Shown piece by piece: positions 53,625 through 62,043 of a stretch of 64,000 nt of DNA. Numbering within the stretch: the stretch's first letter is position 1; each line of letters starts with the position of its first letter. Under the pieces are notes generated by a model. That model did not search any database and was not told the origin of the DNA. It saw only the letters and a program-made list of their open reading frames with translations. The position numbers and the translations under genes are program-made. This DNA comes from Gallionellales bacterium 39-52-133 (GTDB lineage Bacteria > Pseudomonadota > Gammaproteobacteria > Burkholderiales > Gallionellaceae): NCBI GenBank assembly GCA_002278935.1, contig NCJL01000003.1, forward strand, positions 62,001-126,000, given 5' to 3'.

Positions 53625-54533
53625 ATGAAAAATATTAAACTCGTTTTATTGCTCGCATTTTGCCTGCCTGCCATGGCAATTGCTGAAGGTGTAAATACTG
53701 CAGGTTATTCAGAAAAAACACCTGAAGCCACATTGAAGGCAATTCATACTTTATTCTCCAAAGAGTTCTCTCCAGATATCAAGGGCGATAACTGGGTTAA
53801 AGGTTCAATGAACTTCAACAAGGGTTCGGAAGAGTACAATAAGCTGATGACAGCCCGTATGAATGACGACTTTGACCAGCCTGTTGGCTATCCTGAAGCA
53901 ATGGCAGCCGGTAAAAAGCTGTGGGAAACTCCGTTTGCCAATGGCAAGAAGATGGCCGACTGTTTCGCTAAAGGTGGCAAGGGTGCAGCGAATGACTATC
54001 CGCGTGTGAATGCTGCAACTGGAAAAGTGGAAGTTTTCGAGCATGCTCTGAACAAGTGCCGCACTGATAACGGTGAAAAAGCACTGGATTATGGCGACAT
54101 GAAAACAATGGGTGCCTTGTCTATTGTTGCGCGCAGGCTGTCAGATGGCGAGCGCATCAAGATAGAAGTAAAGACCGATGCTGAGAAAGCAGCATTTAAT
54201 CGCGGCAAGGAAATCTTCTACGGACGCGTGGGCAAGTTTGAACAGGCTTGTGCGCATTGCCATATTCAAAAAGCCGGCAAAATTGCACGTACCGAGGATC
54301 TGTCACCTATCATCGGTCAGGCAGCCCACTTCCCTGTATTCCGCATCCATAAAGCAACCGACGGTGTGCATGTGATTACATTGCACAAGCGGTATCAAGG
54401 TTGCCAGAACAGCACCGCTGTGGACAAGAAATTACAGATCAAGCCTGGTTCAGACCAGTCCAGCGATCTGGAATATTTCCACACCTACATCAGCAATGGC
54501 TTGCCATTGAGCGCTGGCGTATTCAGGAAGTAA
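53625..54533 (+). CDS. soxA: cytochrome c subunit SoxA
   Basis: A 302-residue partner of SoxX that couples thiosulfate to SoxYZ. A signal peptide (MKNIKLVLLLAFCLPAMAIA) is followed by an N-terminal cytochrome-like domain without heme motif (Cys113 and Cys145, a probable disulfide) and a C-terminal heme domain with CAHCH at 209-213 and ligand Cys260 (RYQGC). It is therefore a monoheme type. It starts 10 bases after soxX. Confidence 0.94.
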   Translation: MKNIKLVLLLAFCLPAMAIAEGVNTAGYSEKTPEATLKAIHTLFSKEFSPDIKGDNWVKGSMNFNKGSEEYNKLMTARMNDDFDQPVGYPEAMAAGKKLWETPFANGKKMADCFAKGGKGAANDYPRVNAATGKVEVFEHALNKCRTDNGEKALDYGDMKTMGALSIVARRLSDGERIKIEVKTDAEKAAFNRGKEIFYGRVGKFEQACAHCHIQKAGKIARTEDLSPIIGQAAHFPVFRIHKATDGVHVITLHKRYQGCQNSTAVDKKLQIKPGSDQSSDLEYFHTYISNGLPLSAGVFRK

Positions 54534-54572
54534 GCTGAAGTTGTAACGAAATATAAATCGTTATAGAAACAG

Positions 54573-54598
54573 GCCGGGAGAAATCCCGGCTTTTTTTT
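54573..54598 (+). terminator. intrinsic terminator of soxXA
   Basis: Stem GCCGGGA / TCCCGGC with a 4-base loop (54573-54590) followed by eight T. A textbook rho-independent terminator 40 bases beyond soxA. Confidence 0.92.
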
Positions 54599-54790
54599 GT
54601 CTGCAGCTTGCGCAAGAGTACGGGGGAACAGGGCTCATTGAGCTGCACAATGCTGACCAATGCGCCGCTATCCCGCCCAATATTATGTTCTGCGCATGAG
54701 ATATTAATAAATAAGTATTTATGGCAGTATTCATCCCGACATTTGCCAGCGCCGCAAACATACCTGACCCCCAGCCACTGTTAATCCCCT

Positions 54791-55960
54791 ATGACATCCA
54801 CACTGTTAACACTATACCGCCATCTTGTGCCCGAGACTCCGCCCTTAAGTGCAGGCGAAAAGTTTCGTTCCGCCCTGGCGGCATTTGTGGCAATTTTTCT
54901 GGTGGGCTATGTCAGCAGCATTTTTGTCAGCGGTATCGGCCTGCCGATTCTGGTGGCTTCGATGGGTGCGTCGGCCATTTTGCTGTTTGCTGTTTCAAGC
55001 AGCCCCCTATCCCAGCCCTGGGCGCTGACAGGCGGGAATATATTTCCGGCACTGATTGCGGTGACGTGCGGCAAGCTGGTGCCGGACCTGATTTTGGCTG
55101 CGGCCATTTCCGTCTCGTTATCGTTGCTTGTGATGCAGTATTTGCGCTGCCTGCACCCGCCGGGCGGCGCGCTGGCCCTGTTGCCCTTGCTGGGTGATAC
55201 CAGCGTGCATGAGCTTGGCTACCGCTTTGTGCTGCAGCCGGTAGGCCTGAATATCCTGATTCTTCTGACACTGGGTTTTGTGATCAACAACCTGCTGCCG
55301 GGCCGGCGCTATCCTGCGCGCGCCGTGCCGGTAAGCAATGATGTGCATAAACATGAAGATCCCGGCTCGCTCGACAGGGTGGGCATTAACCAGTCTGATT
55401 TGCATAATGCGCTAAAGGAGATGAACACCTATCTCGACGTGAGCGAAGAAGATCTGAGCCGCGTCTACAAAATGGCAGGAATGCAGGCATACCGCCGCAA
55501 GATGGGAGAAATCAGCTGTGCCGATATCATGTCGCGCGATCTGGTCACCGCAGAATATGGCACCGAGCTGGAAGAAGCCTGGGCCTTGTTGCGCTATCAC
55601 AAGATCAAGGCGATACCGGTGGTGGACAAGGCGAAACGCGTGATAGGCATTATCACGCTGGTCGATTTTCTCAAGCGAGCCAACCTGAAAACCTATGAGA
55701 CCTTTCAGGACAAGTTGATGAAATTCATCAAGCGCACGCCCGGCATGGATTCGGAAAAACCGGAAGTGGTGGGGCAGATCATGGCGGCTCCCGTGTATAC
55801 CGCCAAGGAAACCATGCATATTGTCGAGCTGGTGCCGCTACTGTCGGAAAGAGGCTTGCACCATATTCCCATCGTCGATGCCGAGCGGCGCCTGATCGGC
55901 ATGGTGACGCAATCGGACCTGATTGCCGCACTCTATGCAGGCTCTGTTAGCGGCGAGTAA
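54791..55960 (+). CDS. HPP-family membrane protein with tandem CBS domains
   Basis: A 389-residue protein: N-terminal HPP domain with four to five helices (HPPGGALALLPLLG motif, about 112-125), and C-terminal paired CBS domains (about 235-390, CADIMSRDLVTA, GIITLVDFLKR, HHIPIVDAERRLIGMVTQSDLI). HPP proteins with CBS tails are suspected nitrite/anion transporters controlled by nucleotides. It lies just before the convergent narXL genes, so a role in nitrogen oxide handling is possible. Confidence 0.85.
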   Translation: MTSTLLTLYRHLVPETPPLSAGEKFRSALAAFVAIFLVGYVSSIFVSGIGLPILVASMGASAILLFAVSSSPLSQPWALTGGNIFPALIAVTCGKLVPDLILAAAISVSLSLLVMQYLRCLHPPGGALALLPLLGDTSVHELGYRFVLQPVGLNILILLTLGFVINNLLPGRRYPARAVPVSNDVHKHEDPGSLDRVGINQSDLHNALKEMNTYLDVSEEDLSRVYKMAGMQAYRRKMGEISCADIMSRDLVTAEYGTELEEAWALLRYHKIKAIPVVDKAKRVIGIITLVDFLKRANLKTYETFQDKLMKFIKRTPGMDSEKPEVVGQIMAAPVYTAKETMHIVELVPLLSERGLHHIPIVDAERRLIGMVTQSDLIAALYAGSVSGE

Positions 55961-55983
55961 TTACCTTAAGCACTCGCAACATT

Positions 55984-56170
55984 CGTAGGGTGGGCAAGCT
56001 TCATCTGCCCACGAGGAAGCTAAACAAGGCAATTCTTTTTTTATCTGTGGGAATTTGTGTAATCTGTGGACAACTGCTTTTTCCTGGATAAAAAATATGC
56101 AATTTTGTTGCTGTTGCATGAGGTGATATTCTTTCCTGTGCGTGGGCAGATGAAGCCTGCCCACCCTACG
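55984..56170. repeat. palindromic interspersed repeat (GTAGGGTGGGCA type)
   Basis: Two inverted 30-base copies of CGTAGGGTGGGCAAGCTTCA-type sequence (55984-56013 and 56141-56170) face each other between the HPP and narL genes. The pair at 61910-61983 is the same family. A CACAGATT-type element also lies inside. Confidence 0.75.
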
Positions 56171-56187
56171 AATTGACAGTTGTATGT

Positions 56188-56841
56188 TCAGGTCTTATTT
56201 GTTTTTCCGATGGCCCACACAGCGGCTTCCACGCGCGATTTCAGGTTGAGTTTTTTCAGCAGGTGTTTGACATGCACTTTGACCGTACCCTCGGTAATGC
56301 CAAGTTCATGCGCGATGAGCTTGTTGCTCTTGCCGGTGGAAATATGCTCCAGTATTTTTTCCTCCTGCTCTGTCAAACCTGCTTCCCCCGTGCTTTTTGG
56401 CTTGCTTTCCTGTGTCAGCGCGCGCGCCAGCATGCCGCTCAGTTTGTCGTTCAGCGTCATTCGCCCCAAAGCGGCAGAGCGTATATTGGCGAGCAGGTCT
56501 TCCGGCTCCATATCCTTCAGCAGATAACCATCCGCACCGGCGCGCAGCGCGGCGACCAGATCTTCCTCATGGTCGGAAACCGTCAGCATGATGATGCGCG
56601 TATCAAGGTCGCCAGGCTTGAGCGCTTTCAGCACCTCGATGCCGCTCATGTCTTTCATGTTCAGGTCGAGCAGTATCATATCGGGATGCAATGAGTGGGC
56701 GAGGGCAATGCCGTCCCTGCCACCGGAGGCTTCACCGACGATATCGAATTCAGCGGCAGTTTGCATCAGCTGTATCAGGCCCTTGCGGAACAAGGGGTGA
56801 TCATCAATGATCAGAATGCTTTGTCTGGTATGAGCGGTCAT
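56188..56841 (-). CDS. narL: nitrate/nitrite response regulator NarL
   Basis: A 217-residue regulator with a receiver domain (phospho-acceptor Asp59 in ILLDLNMKDMSG, acidic pocket IDDHP) and a LuxR/FixJ helix-turn-helix (LEHISTGKSNKLIAHELGIT and onward, about 150-205). Its start overlaps the narX stop by four bases. It probably activates narK and narG under nitrate. Confidence 0.9.
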   Translation of the reverse strand: MTAHTRQSILIIDDHPLFRKGLIQLMQTAAEFDIVGEASGGRDGIALAHSLHPDMILLDLNMKDMSGIEVLKALKPGDLDTRIIMLTVSDHEEDLVAALRAGADGYLLKDMEPEDLLANIRSAALGRMTLNDKLSGMLARALTQESKPKSTGEAGLTEQEEKILEHISTGKSNKLIAHELGITEGTVKVHVKHLLKKLNLKSRVEAAVWAIGKTNKT

Positions 56842-58760
56842 GTAGCAAGCGTACCCTGTAGTGGATGAAGATGGCGGCGCGTGCCGGGGTGAAAGCGGAA
56901 AATAATGCGTGTGCCACCCGCGGGCCTGGTTTGCACGTGGAAGGTTCCGCCCAGGCTGCGCGCCCTTTCCTGCATGATGCTCATGCCATAGTGGTGGGTT
57001 TCCGGCTGCTTTGCGGCAATGCCCACGCCATCGTCGTCGATGATCACGGAGACCATGTCGTCCGCGCCATGTTCGATCATCACGCTGGCATGCGCCGCAT
57101 TGGAATGGTGAACCACATTGGCAAGTGCCTCGCGCACAATCTGCATAATATGTATTTCTTCATTGGCCGAAAGCTGGCAGCCGTCAAGACGCGTTTCAAT
57201 AGTGATGGGAATTTCTCCGCGTGCCGCAAATTCCGTGACTGACTTTTCCAGTGTGGGCACCAGACCGTTGCCCTCTATCTTCAGGCGGAAGGTGGTGAGT
57301 AATTCCCTGAGTTCACGATAAGCGCCATTCAGTCCTTCGCGCAACTCATGCAGGATGGTGTCGGCATCGCCCGCGAGATTATGCTGCGCCATGACACCCT
57401 GCAAACGGCTGACCTGAATTTTCATGTAGGACAGTGACTGCGCCAGCGAATCATGCAGCTCGCGCGCAATCACGCCGCGTTCTTCCAGCAGTGACAATCG
57501 GCGGCTTTGCTCGGCGCGTTTTGCGGTGCCGATGGCAATGCCGATATGCCTGCTCAGCGCTTCCAGCAGCTGCGTTTGCCAATCTTCCAGTGTTTTGCTT
57601 TCCGGAACTTCAATTTGCAGCACACCATAGCGCCTGTCGATATCCTGCAGCGGGACGGACAGAATCCGCTTTTCCCCGTGCTTGCCAATGCGGCGTAAAC
57701 TCAGCGTTTCGCTTTGCAGGCATTCGCTGCAATTCTGCAGTTTGCACAAATTGACATCACCTTCTTTGGGATTCAGCGTGGAAGCGAGTATGACGGCCTT
57801 GCTGCTGTCGTTTTCTATCAGACAGGTTGCGCCATGGCCGATACCGAGCACTTGTTCCAGGTCTTTCAGCAGCGTGATATAGGTGTTCTGCTCCACGGGT
57901 GCATCGTAGATACGGGCGATGGAATGATAAAGCAATTCCAGCGAACGGTTGCTGCGTTCCAGGTCGGCTGTTTTCTCCGCCACCCGCGCTTCCAGATTGT
58001 GATACAGCTTCGACATATCCTCGGCCATGGAATTAAATGCTTCGCCCAGACGCCCCAGCTCGTCATCGCTGGTGTGCAGCGTGCGCACGTCCAGATCGCC
58101 GCGCCCGAAATTTTCTGTGCAGGTGAGCAGCTCGCGCAAGGGAATGAGAACGTCGGTATACACCACGTACATCGTGACAGACACAACAATCAGGATCAGA
58201 AAAAGCGCGATGCCCAGAATTGTGCTGAGCAGGGTAATGCGGTTTTCTGCCTGCAGCGTGAGCAGGTGCACCAGCCCGTCAATTTTTGTGACAAAGGAAT
58301 TGATGTCGTCCAGCAGCTGAATATTTTTCTGCACCGGATGCTGCAGTGTGGTGCGGCCGTGCTGCAGGATGTCCGCTAGTCTGGGCTTCAGCTGCGTCTG
58401 CCAGTCTGACGCGATGATGCGGTAACTGATCGCAGAATTGGCATTCATTTTAGACACGGAAATACCGAGCAGCTTGGGGTCATACAGCGTGTGTTCGAAG
58501 CGCTCGATGCCCGTCTCTACATTTTCCCAGTTGGCTGCGGTGTTCTGGCTTTGCGCCAGCTGCACCAGACTGGCAATACGGTAGCTTTGCATGCGCAGCG
58601 TGCCGGTCTGGTTGATGGTGGCCGCACTGCCCTGGGTGATGCCGGCAATGATGATGGAGCTGGCCATGCTGATAACGCCCAGCAGCGTAATCGTGCTCAT
58701 GGCGACACCCAGGCGCAACAGCAGGGAGTGTTCAAATATGGTGCTGAGGATTTTTTTCAT
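56838..58760 (-). CDS. narX: nitrate/nitrite sensor histidine kinase NarX
   Basis: A 640-residue sensor: first membrane helix (about 13-38), periplasmic ligand domain with a PilJ/NarX-type segment (SAATINQTGTLRMQSYRIASLVQLA, the P-box-like nitrate site), second helix (about 180-200), HAMP domain, GAF-like central region with the cysteine cluster LCKLQNCSEC (about 338-347), then the HisKA_3 domain with ARELHDSLAQSLS (phospho-His near 434) and a HATPase. This order is that of NarX/NarQ. Confidence 0.9.
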   Translation of the reverse strand: MKKILSTIFEHSLLLRLGVAMSTITLLGVISMASSIIIAGITQGSAATINQTGTLRMQSYRIASLVQLAQSQNTAANWENVETGIERFEHTLYDPKLLGISVSKMNANSAISYRIIASDWQTQLKPRLADILQHGRTTLQHPVQKNIQLLDDINSFVTKIDGLVHLLTLQAENRITLLSTILGIALFLILIVVSVTMYVVYTDVLIPLRELLTCTENFGRGDLDVRTLHTSDDELGRLGEAFNSMAEDMSKLYHNLEARVAEKTADLERSNRSLELLYHSIARIYDAPVEQNTYITLLKDLEQVLGIGHGATCLIENDSSKAVILASTLNPKEGDVNLCKLQNCSECLQSETLSLRRIGKHGEKRILSVPLQDIDRRYGVLQIEVPESKTLEDWQTQLLEALSRHIGIAIGTAKRAEQSRRLSLLEERGVIARELHDSLAQSLSYMKIQVSRLQGVMAQHNLAGDADTILHELREGLNGAYRELRELLTTFRLKIEGNGLVPTLEKSVTEFAARGEIPITIETRLDGCQLSANEEIHIMQIVREALANVVHHSNAAHASVMIEHGADDMVSVIIDDDGVGIAAKQPETHHYGMSIMQERARSLGGTFHVQTRPAGGTRIIFRFHPGTRRHLHPLQGTLAT

Positions 58761-58962
58761 TTCACAAATCCGGAAAGATTATTGACGGACAAATGCAGTC
58801 TGTGTGGAAGAAGTATAGCCGTATAAGGCGGGGGCCAGCGCCCAAACAGCCTGCTGCCGTATAAGGTATTTCGGGATACCTCCAAAGAAATTATTCCTGC
58901 TGCAGAAACAGCTGGTAATAAATTAAATTCTTGTTAAACAATATGTTGCTTAAGTTTTTAAC

Positions 58963-58978
58963 TACCACTTTGGTGGTA
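58963..58978. promoter_or_regulatory. candidate NarL 7-2-7 binding site
   Basis: TACCAC-TTTG-GTGGTA is a perfect inverted repeat and fits the NarL 7-2-7 layout (TACYYMT heptamers facing each other two bases apart) with a mismatch in the fifth position of the left half-site. It lies about 115 bases before the narK ATG in the 331-base narX-narK gap, which otherwise shows only AT-rich promoter-like sequence. A clear FNR box is not visible. Confidence 0.5.
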
Positions 58979-59091
58979 TTTCCCAGCAAATTGCTTGGCT
59001 TTTGGCCGCTGGCATCGTGCATTTCCCGGCTCTACACTGCGGCCAGCTTGAACATCTGCATCAAACAATCTGCAACTCAGGGGAGAGAAAA

Positions 59092-60342
59092 ATGGCAACG
59101 CAACAATACAAGGCCTGGTCTGTGGTAACAGCAAGCACCATCGCCTTCACGGTGTGTTTTATGATCTGGATGATGTTTGCGGTGATCGGCATTCCGATCA
59201 AACAGCTGCTGGGCCTGAATGAAACCGAGTTCGGTCTGCTGATTGCGATGCCGGTGCTGACCGGCTCGCTGATCCGCTTGCCGCTGGGCATGTGGACGGA
59301 CAAATACGGCGGGCGCATCGTGTTTTTTGTGCTGATGCTGTCCACGGTCATTCCGATCTGGATGATTTCCTATGCCACCAAATACTGGCACTTTCTGTTT
59401 ACCAGTTTGTTTGTGGGTGTGGCCGGCGGCTCGTTTACCGTGGGCATCGCGTATTGCGCGCGCTGGTTCAAGAAAGACCAGCAGGGTCTGGCGATGGGAA
59501 TCTTCGGTGCCGGCAATACCGGTGCTGCGATCACCAAACTGGTGGCGCCCGCCATTGTGGTGGCGTATGGCTGGGCCATGGTGCCGCAGGTGTATGCGGT
59601 GCTGATGCTGGTGACCGCGATACTGTTCTGGATGTTTACCTTTTCCGACGCCACTCATATTGTTGGCAAGCATGTCACCATCAGGGAGCAACTGCAGACG
59701 CTGAAAGATCCCAAAGTCTGGCGCTACAGTCAGTATTACTCCATCGTGTTTGGAGGCTATGTAGCGCTGGCCTTGTGGATGACCAAATACTATGTGAGCG
59801 AATACGGTTTCGACCTCAAGACCGCCGCGCTGCTGGCCGCCGCCTTCAGCATTCCGGGCGGCCTGTTGCGTGCGGTAGGCGGTTATTTTTCCGACAAATT
59901 CGGCGCGCATACCATCACCTGGTGGGTGTTGTGGATCTCGCTGGTATGCCTGTTTTTCCTGTCGTATCCGCAAACTGAATTCACCATTCTGACCGTAACC
60001 GGACCGGCCACCTTCCATATCGGCCTGGGCCCGGTCATGTTCACCATCATCATGTTTACGATGGGCATTGCGTTTGCAATCGGCAAGGCATCGGTCTTCA
60101 AATATATCTCCGATGATTATCCCGGCAATATCGGTGTGGTGTCCGGCGTGGTCGGGCTGGCCGGCGGTATGGGCGGTTTTCTGATGCCCATTATGTTTGG
60201 CGCACTGGTCGACCTGACCGGCATACGCTCCTCCGCCTTCATGCTGATGTTCGGCATCGTGTGGGTGTCGCTGATGTGGATGTACTTCACCGAAGTGCAT
60301 CCGCTGCATGCAGAAAAAGAAAGCAGCAGGGTTGGTTCTTAA
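59092..60342 (+). CDS. narK: NarK-type nitrate transporter (NarK1 group)
   Basis: A 416-residue, 12-helix MFS protein. The start at 59092 (MATQQYKAWSVVTASTIAFTV) has GGGGAGAG upstream. The NarK1-type nitrate signature is present (GVAGGSFTVGIAYCARWF in helix 5; the conserved Arg in SLIRLPLGMWTDKYGGR). NarK1 proteins are nitrate/proton symporters. A separate NarK2 follows. Confidence 0.9.
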   Translation: MATQQYKAWSVVTASTIAFTVCFMIWMMFAVIGIPIKQLLGLNETEFGLLIAMPVLTGSLIRLPLGMWTDKYGGRIVFFVLMLSTVIPIWMISYATKYWHFLFTSLFVGVAGGSFTVGIAYCARWFKKDQQGLAMGIFGAGNTGAAITKLVAPAIVVAYGWAMVPQVYAVLMLVTAILFWMFTFSDATHIVGKHVTIREQLQTLKDPKVWRYSQYYSIVFGGYVALALWMTKYYVSEYGFDLKTAALLAAAFSIPGGLLRAVGGYFSDKFGAHTITWWVLWISLVCLFFLSYPQTEFTILTVTGPATFHIGLGPVMFTIIMFTMGIAFAIGKASVFKYISDDYPGNIGVVSGVVGLAGGMGGFLMPIMFGALVDLTGIRSSAFMLMFGIVWVSLMWMYFTEVHPLHAEKESSRVGS

Positions 60343-60370
60343 CTTGCCACGGGAGACGTGATGCAGTGAT

Positions 60371-60410
60371 ATTAATACGTAAGTATTTGATTTTATTGAA
60401 TATTTAGTAA
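60371..60410 (+). repeat. dispersed AT-rich repeat, copy 4
   Basis: Holds AAGTATTTGATTTTATTGAA, the same core as copies 1 to 3. It separates narK1 from narK2. Confidence 0.65.
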
Positions 60411-60509
60411 TGCGGCTTAGGTCTTTGCAATCAGTGCCTTAGCCTGAAAATTGAGTTTTAAGCTCGAAAAAAATGTAGTTTCTATTGATGCAAATTATAG
60501 GAGGTAGAT

Positions 60510-61895
60510 ATGTCATCTCATGTGCTCACCAAGTGGGAACCGGAAGATAAAGCGTTTTGGGAAAAGGAAGGCAAGGCGATTGCCAGCCGCAATCTGTGGA
60601 TTTCCATTCCCGCGCTGCTGCTGGCCTTTTCGGTATGGATGGTCTGGAGCATGGTGGTGGTGAATCTGCCCAATGTCGGCTTCAAGTTCGATAACAACCA
60701 GTTGTTCTGGCTGGCCGCCCTGCCGGGTTTATCCGGTGCCACGCTGCGCATTTTTTATTCTTTCATGGTGCCGATTTTTGGCGGGCGCAAATGGACCACA
60801 CTCAGCACCGCGTCCTTATTGCTGCCGGCACTGGGTATCGGTTTTGCGGTGCAAGACCCCAGCACTCCCTTTATCACCTTTCTGATTCTGGCCTTGCTGT
60901 GCGGATTCGGCGGAGGCAATTTCTCCTCCAGCATGGGCAACATCAGTTTCTTCTTTCCCAAGGCGCAAAAAGGCATGGCGCTCGGCATGAATGCAGGCCT
61001 GGGCAATCTGGGCGTGTCGGTGATGCAGTTTCTGGTACCGCTGGTCATCACTGCCGGCGTGTTTGGTGCACTGGGTGGCGACCCGCAAGCCTGGGTCAAG
61101 GGCGACCTGCACAAGGATATGTGGCTGCAGAATGCCGGCTTTATCTGGGTGCCGTTTATCGTGGCGGCCACAATCGCCGCGTGGTTTGGCATGGATGATA
61201 TCGCTTCGGCCAAGGCGTCTTTTTCCGAGCAGTCGATTATCTTCAAACGCAAACATACCTGGATCATGTGCTGGCTCTACCTCGGCACCTTCGGATCGTT
61301 TATCGGCTATTCGGCCGGCTTTGCGCTGCTGACCAAAACCCAGTTCCCCGATATCAATCCCACCCAGTACGCTTTTCTGGGCCCGCTGGTCGGCGCGCTG
61401 ACGCGTGTCGCGGGCGGCTGGCTGTCCGACAAGCTGGGCGGTGCCGCGGTTACGTTCTGGACTTTCCTGATCATGGGTGCGGCTGCCTATGGTGTGATCA
61501 TGTTCCTGCCACACGGCGGAACCGGCGGAAACTTCTGGATGTTCTTCACCATGTTCATGATTCTGTTTGCGGCAAGCGGTGTGGGTAACGCGTCCACCTT
61601 CCGCATGATCCCGGTCATCTTCATGAATGAGCGCCAGCTCGAAGCAGCCGGTAAAGGCAAGGCTGCCGAAGACCAGGCAATCAAGGATGCCAACAAGGAG
61701 GGCGCCGCCGTGCTGGGCTTCAGCGCAGCGATCGCCGCCTATGGCGCGTTCTTTATCCCCAAAATGTTTGGCTCATCGATCGCGCTGACAGGCGGGGCAG
61801 ATGCCGCGCTGTACGGGTTTATCGCCTTCTACGTGAGTTGCCTTGCCATCACCTGGTGGTATTACTCGCGCAAGAATGCACTCATGCCTTGCTAG
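60510..61895 (+). CDS. NarK2-type nitrate/nitrite antiporter
   Basis: A 461-residue MFS protein with the second nitrate/nitrite signature (LCGFGGGNFSSSMGNISFFFP), a central insert of NarK2 type and an Arg-containing helix (GATLRIFYSFMVP). NarK2 proteins exchange nitrate for nitrite. The ribosome binding site is AGGAGG. In many betaproteobacteria narK1 and narK2 are adjacent or fused; here they are separate. Confidence 0.9.
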   Translation: MSSHVLTKWEPEDKAFWEKEGKAIASRNLWISIPALLLAFSVWMVWSMVVVNLPNVGFKFDNNQLFWLAALPGLSGATLRIFYSFMVPIFGGRKWTTLSTASLLLPALGIGFAVQDPSTPFITFLILALLCGFGGGNFSSSMGNISFFFPKAQKGMALGMNAGLGNLGVSVMQFLVPLVITAGVFGALGGDPQAWVKGDLHKDMWLQNAGFIWVPFIVAATIAAWFGMDDIASAKASFSEQSIIFKRKHTWIMCWLYLGTFGSFIGYSAGFALLTKTQFPDINPTQYAFLGPLVGALTRVAGGWLSDKLGGAAVTFWTFLIMGAAAYGVIMFLPHGGTGGNFWMFFTMFMILFAASGVGNASTFRMIPVIFMNERQLEAAGKGKAAEDQAIKDANKEGAAVLGFSAAIAAYGAFFIPKMFGSSIALTGGADAALYGFIAFYVSCLAITWWYYSRKNALMPC

Positions 61896-61909
61896 GGAAA
61901 TATAGCGAA

Positions 61910-61983
61910 GTAGGGTGGGCAGGCTTTATCTGCCCACGCTGTTGAAAAGTTACGCGTGGGCAGATAAAGCCTGCCCACCCTAC
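61910..61983. repeat. palindromic interspersed repeat (GTAGGGTGGGCA type)
   Basis: Perfect 30-base inverted copies GTAGGGTGGGCAGGCTTTAT and onward (61910-61939) against the mirror copy at 61954-61983 with a 14-base loop. Lies between narK2 and narG and may form a strong hairpin in the transcript. Confidence 0.8.
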
Positions 61984-62043
61984 CAACTACGGACAAGCAG
62001 ATTAATTTGTTACCAGGCAATTGAATAACATCAGGAGTGATAA

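Noticed and set aside
58930..58952. FNR box upstream of narK
   Set aside because: TTGTTAAACAATAT only loosely resembles TTGAT-N4-ATCAA.
59077..60309. A 410-codon frame antisense to narK
   Set aside because: Composition is His/Gln/Arg-rich as expected for the shadow of a GC-rich membrane protein gene.
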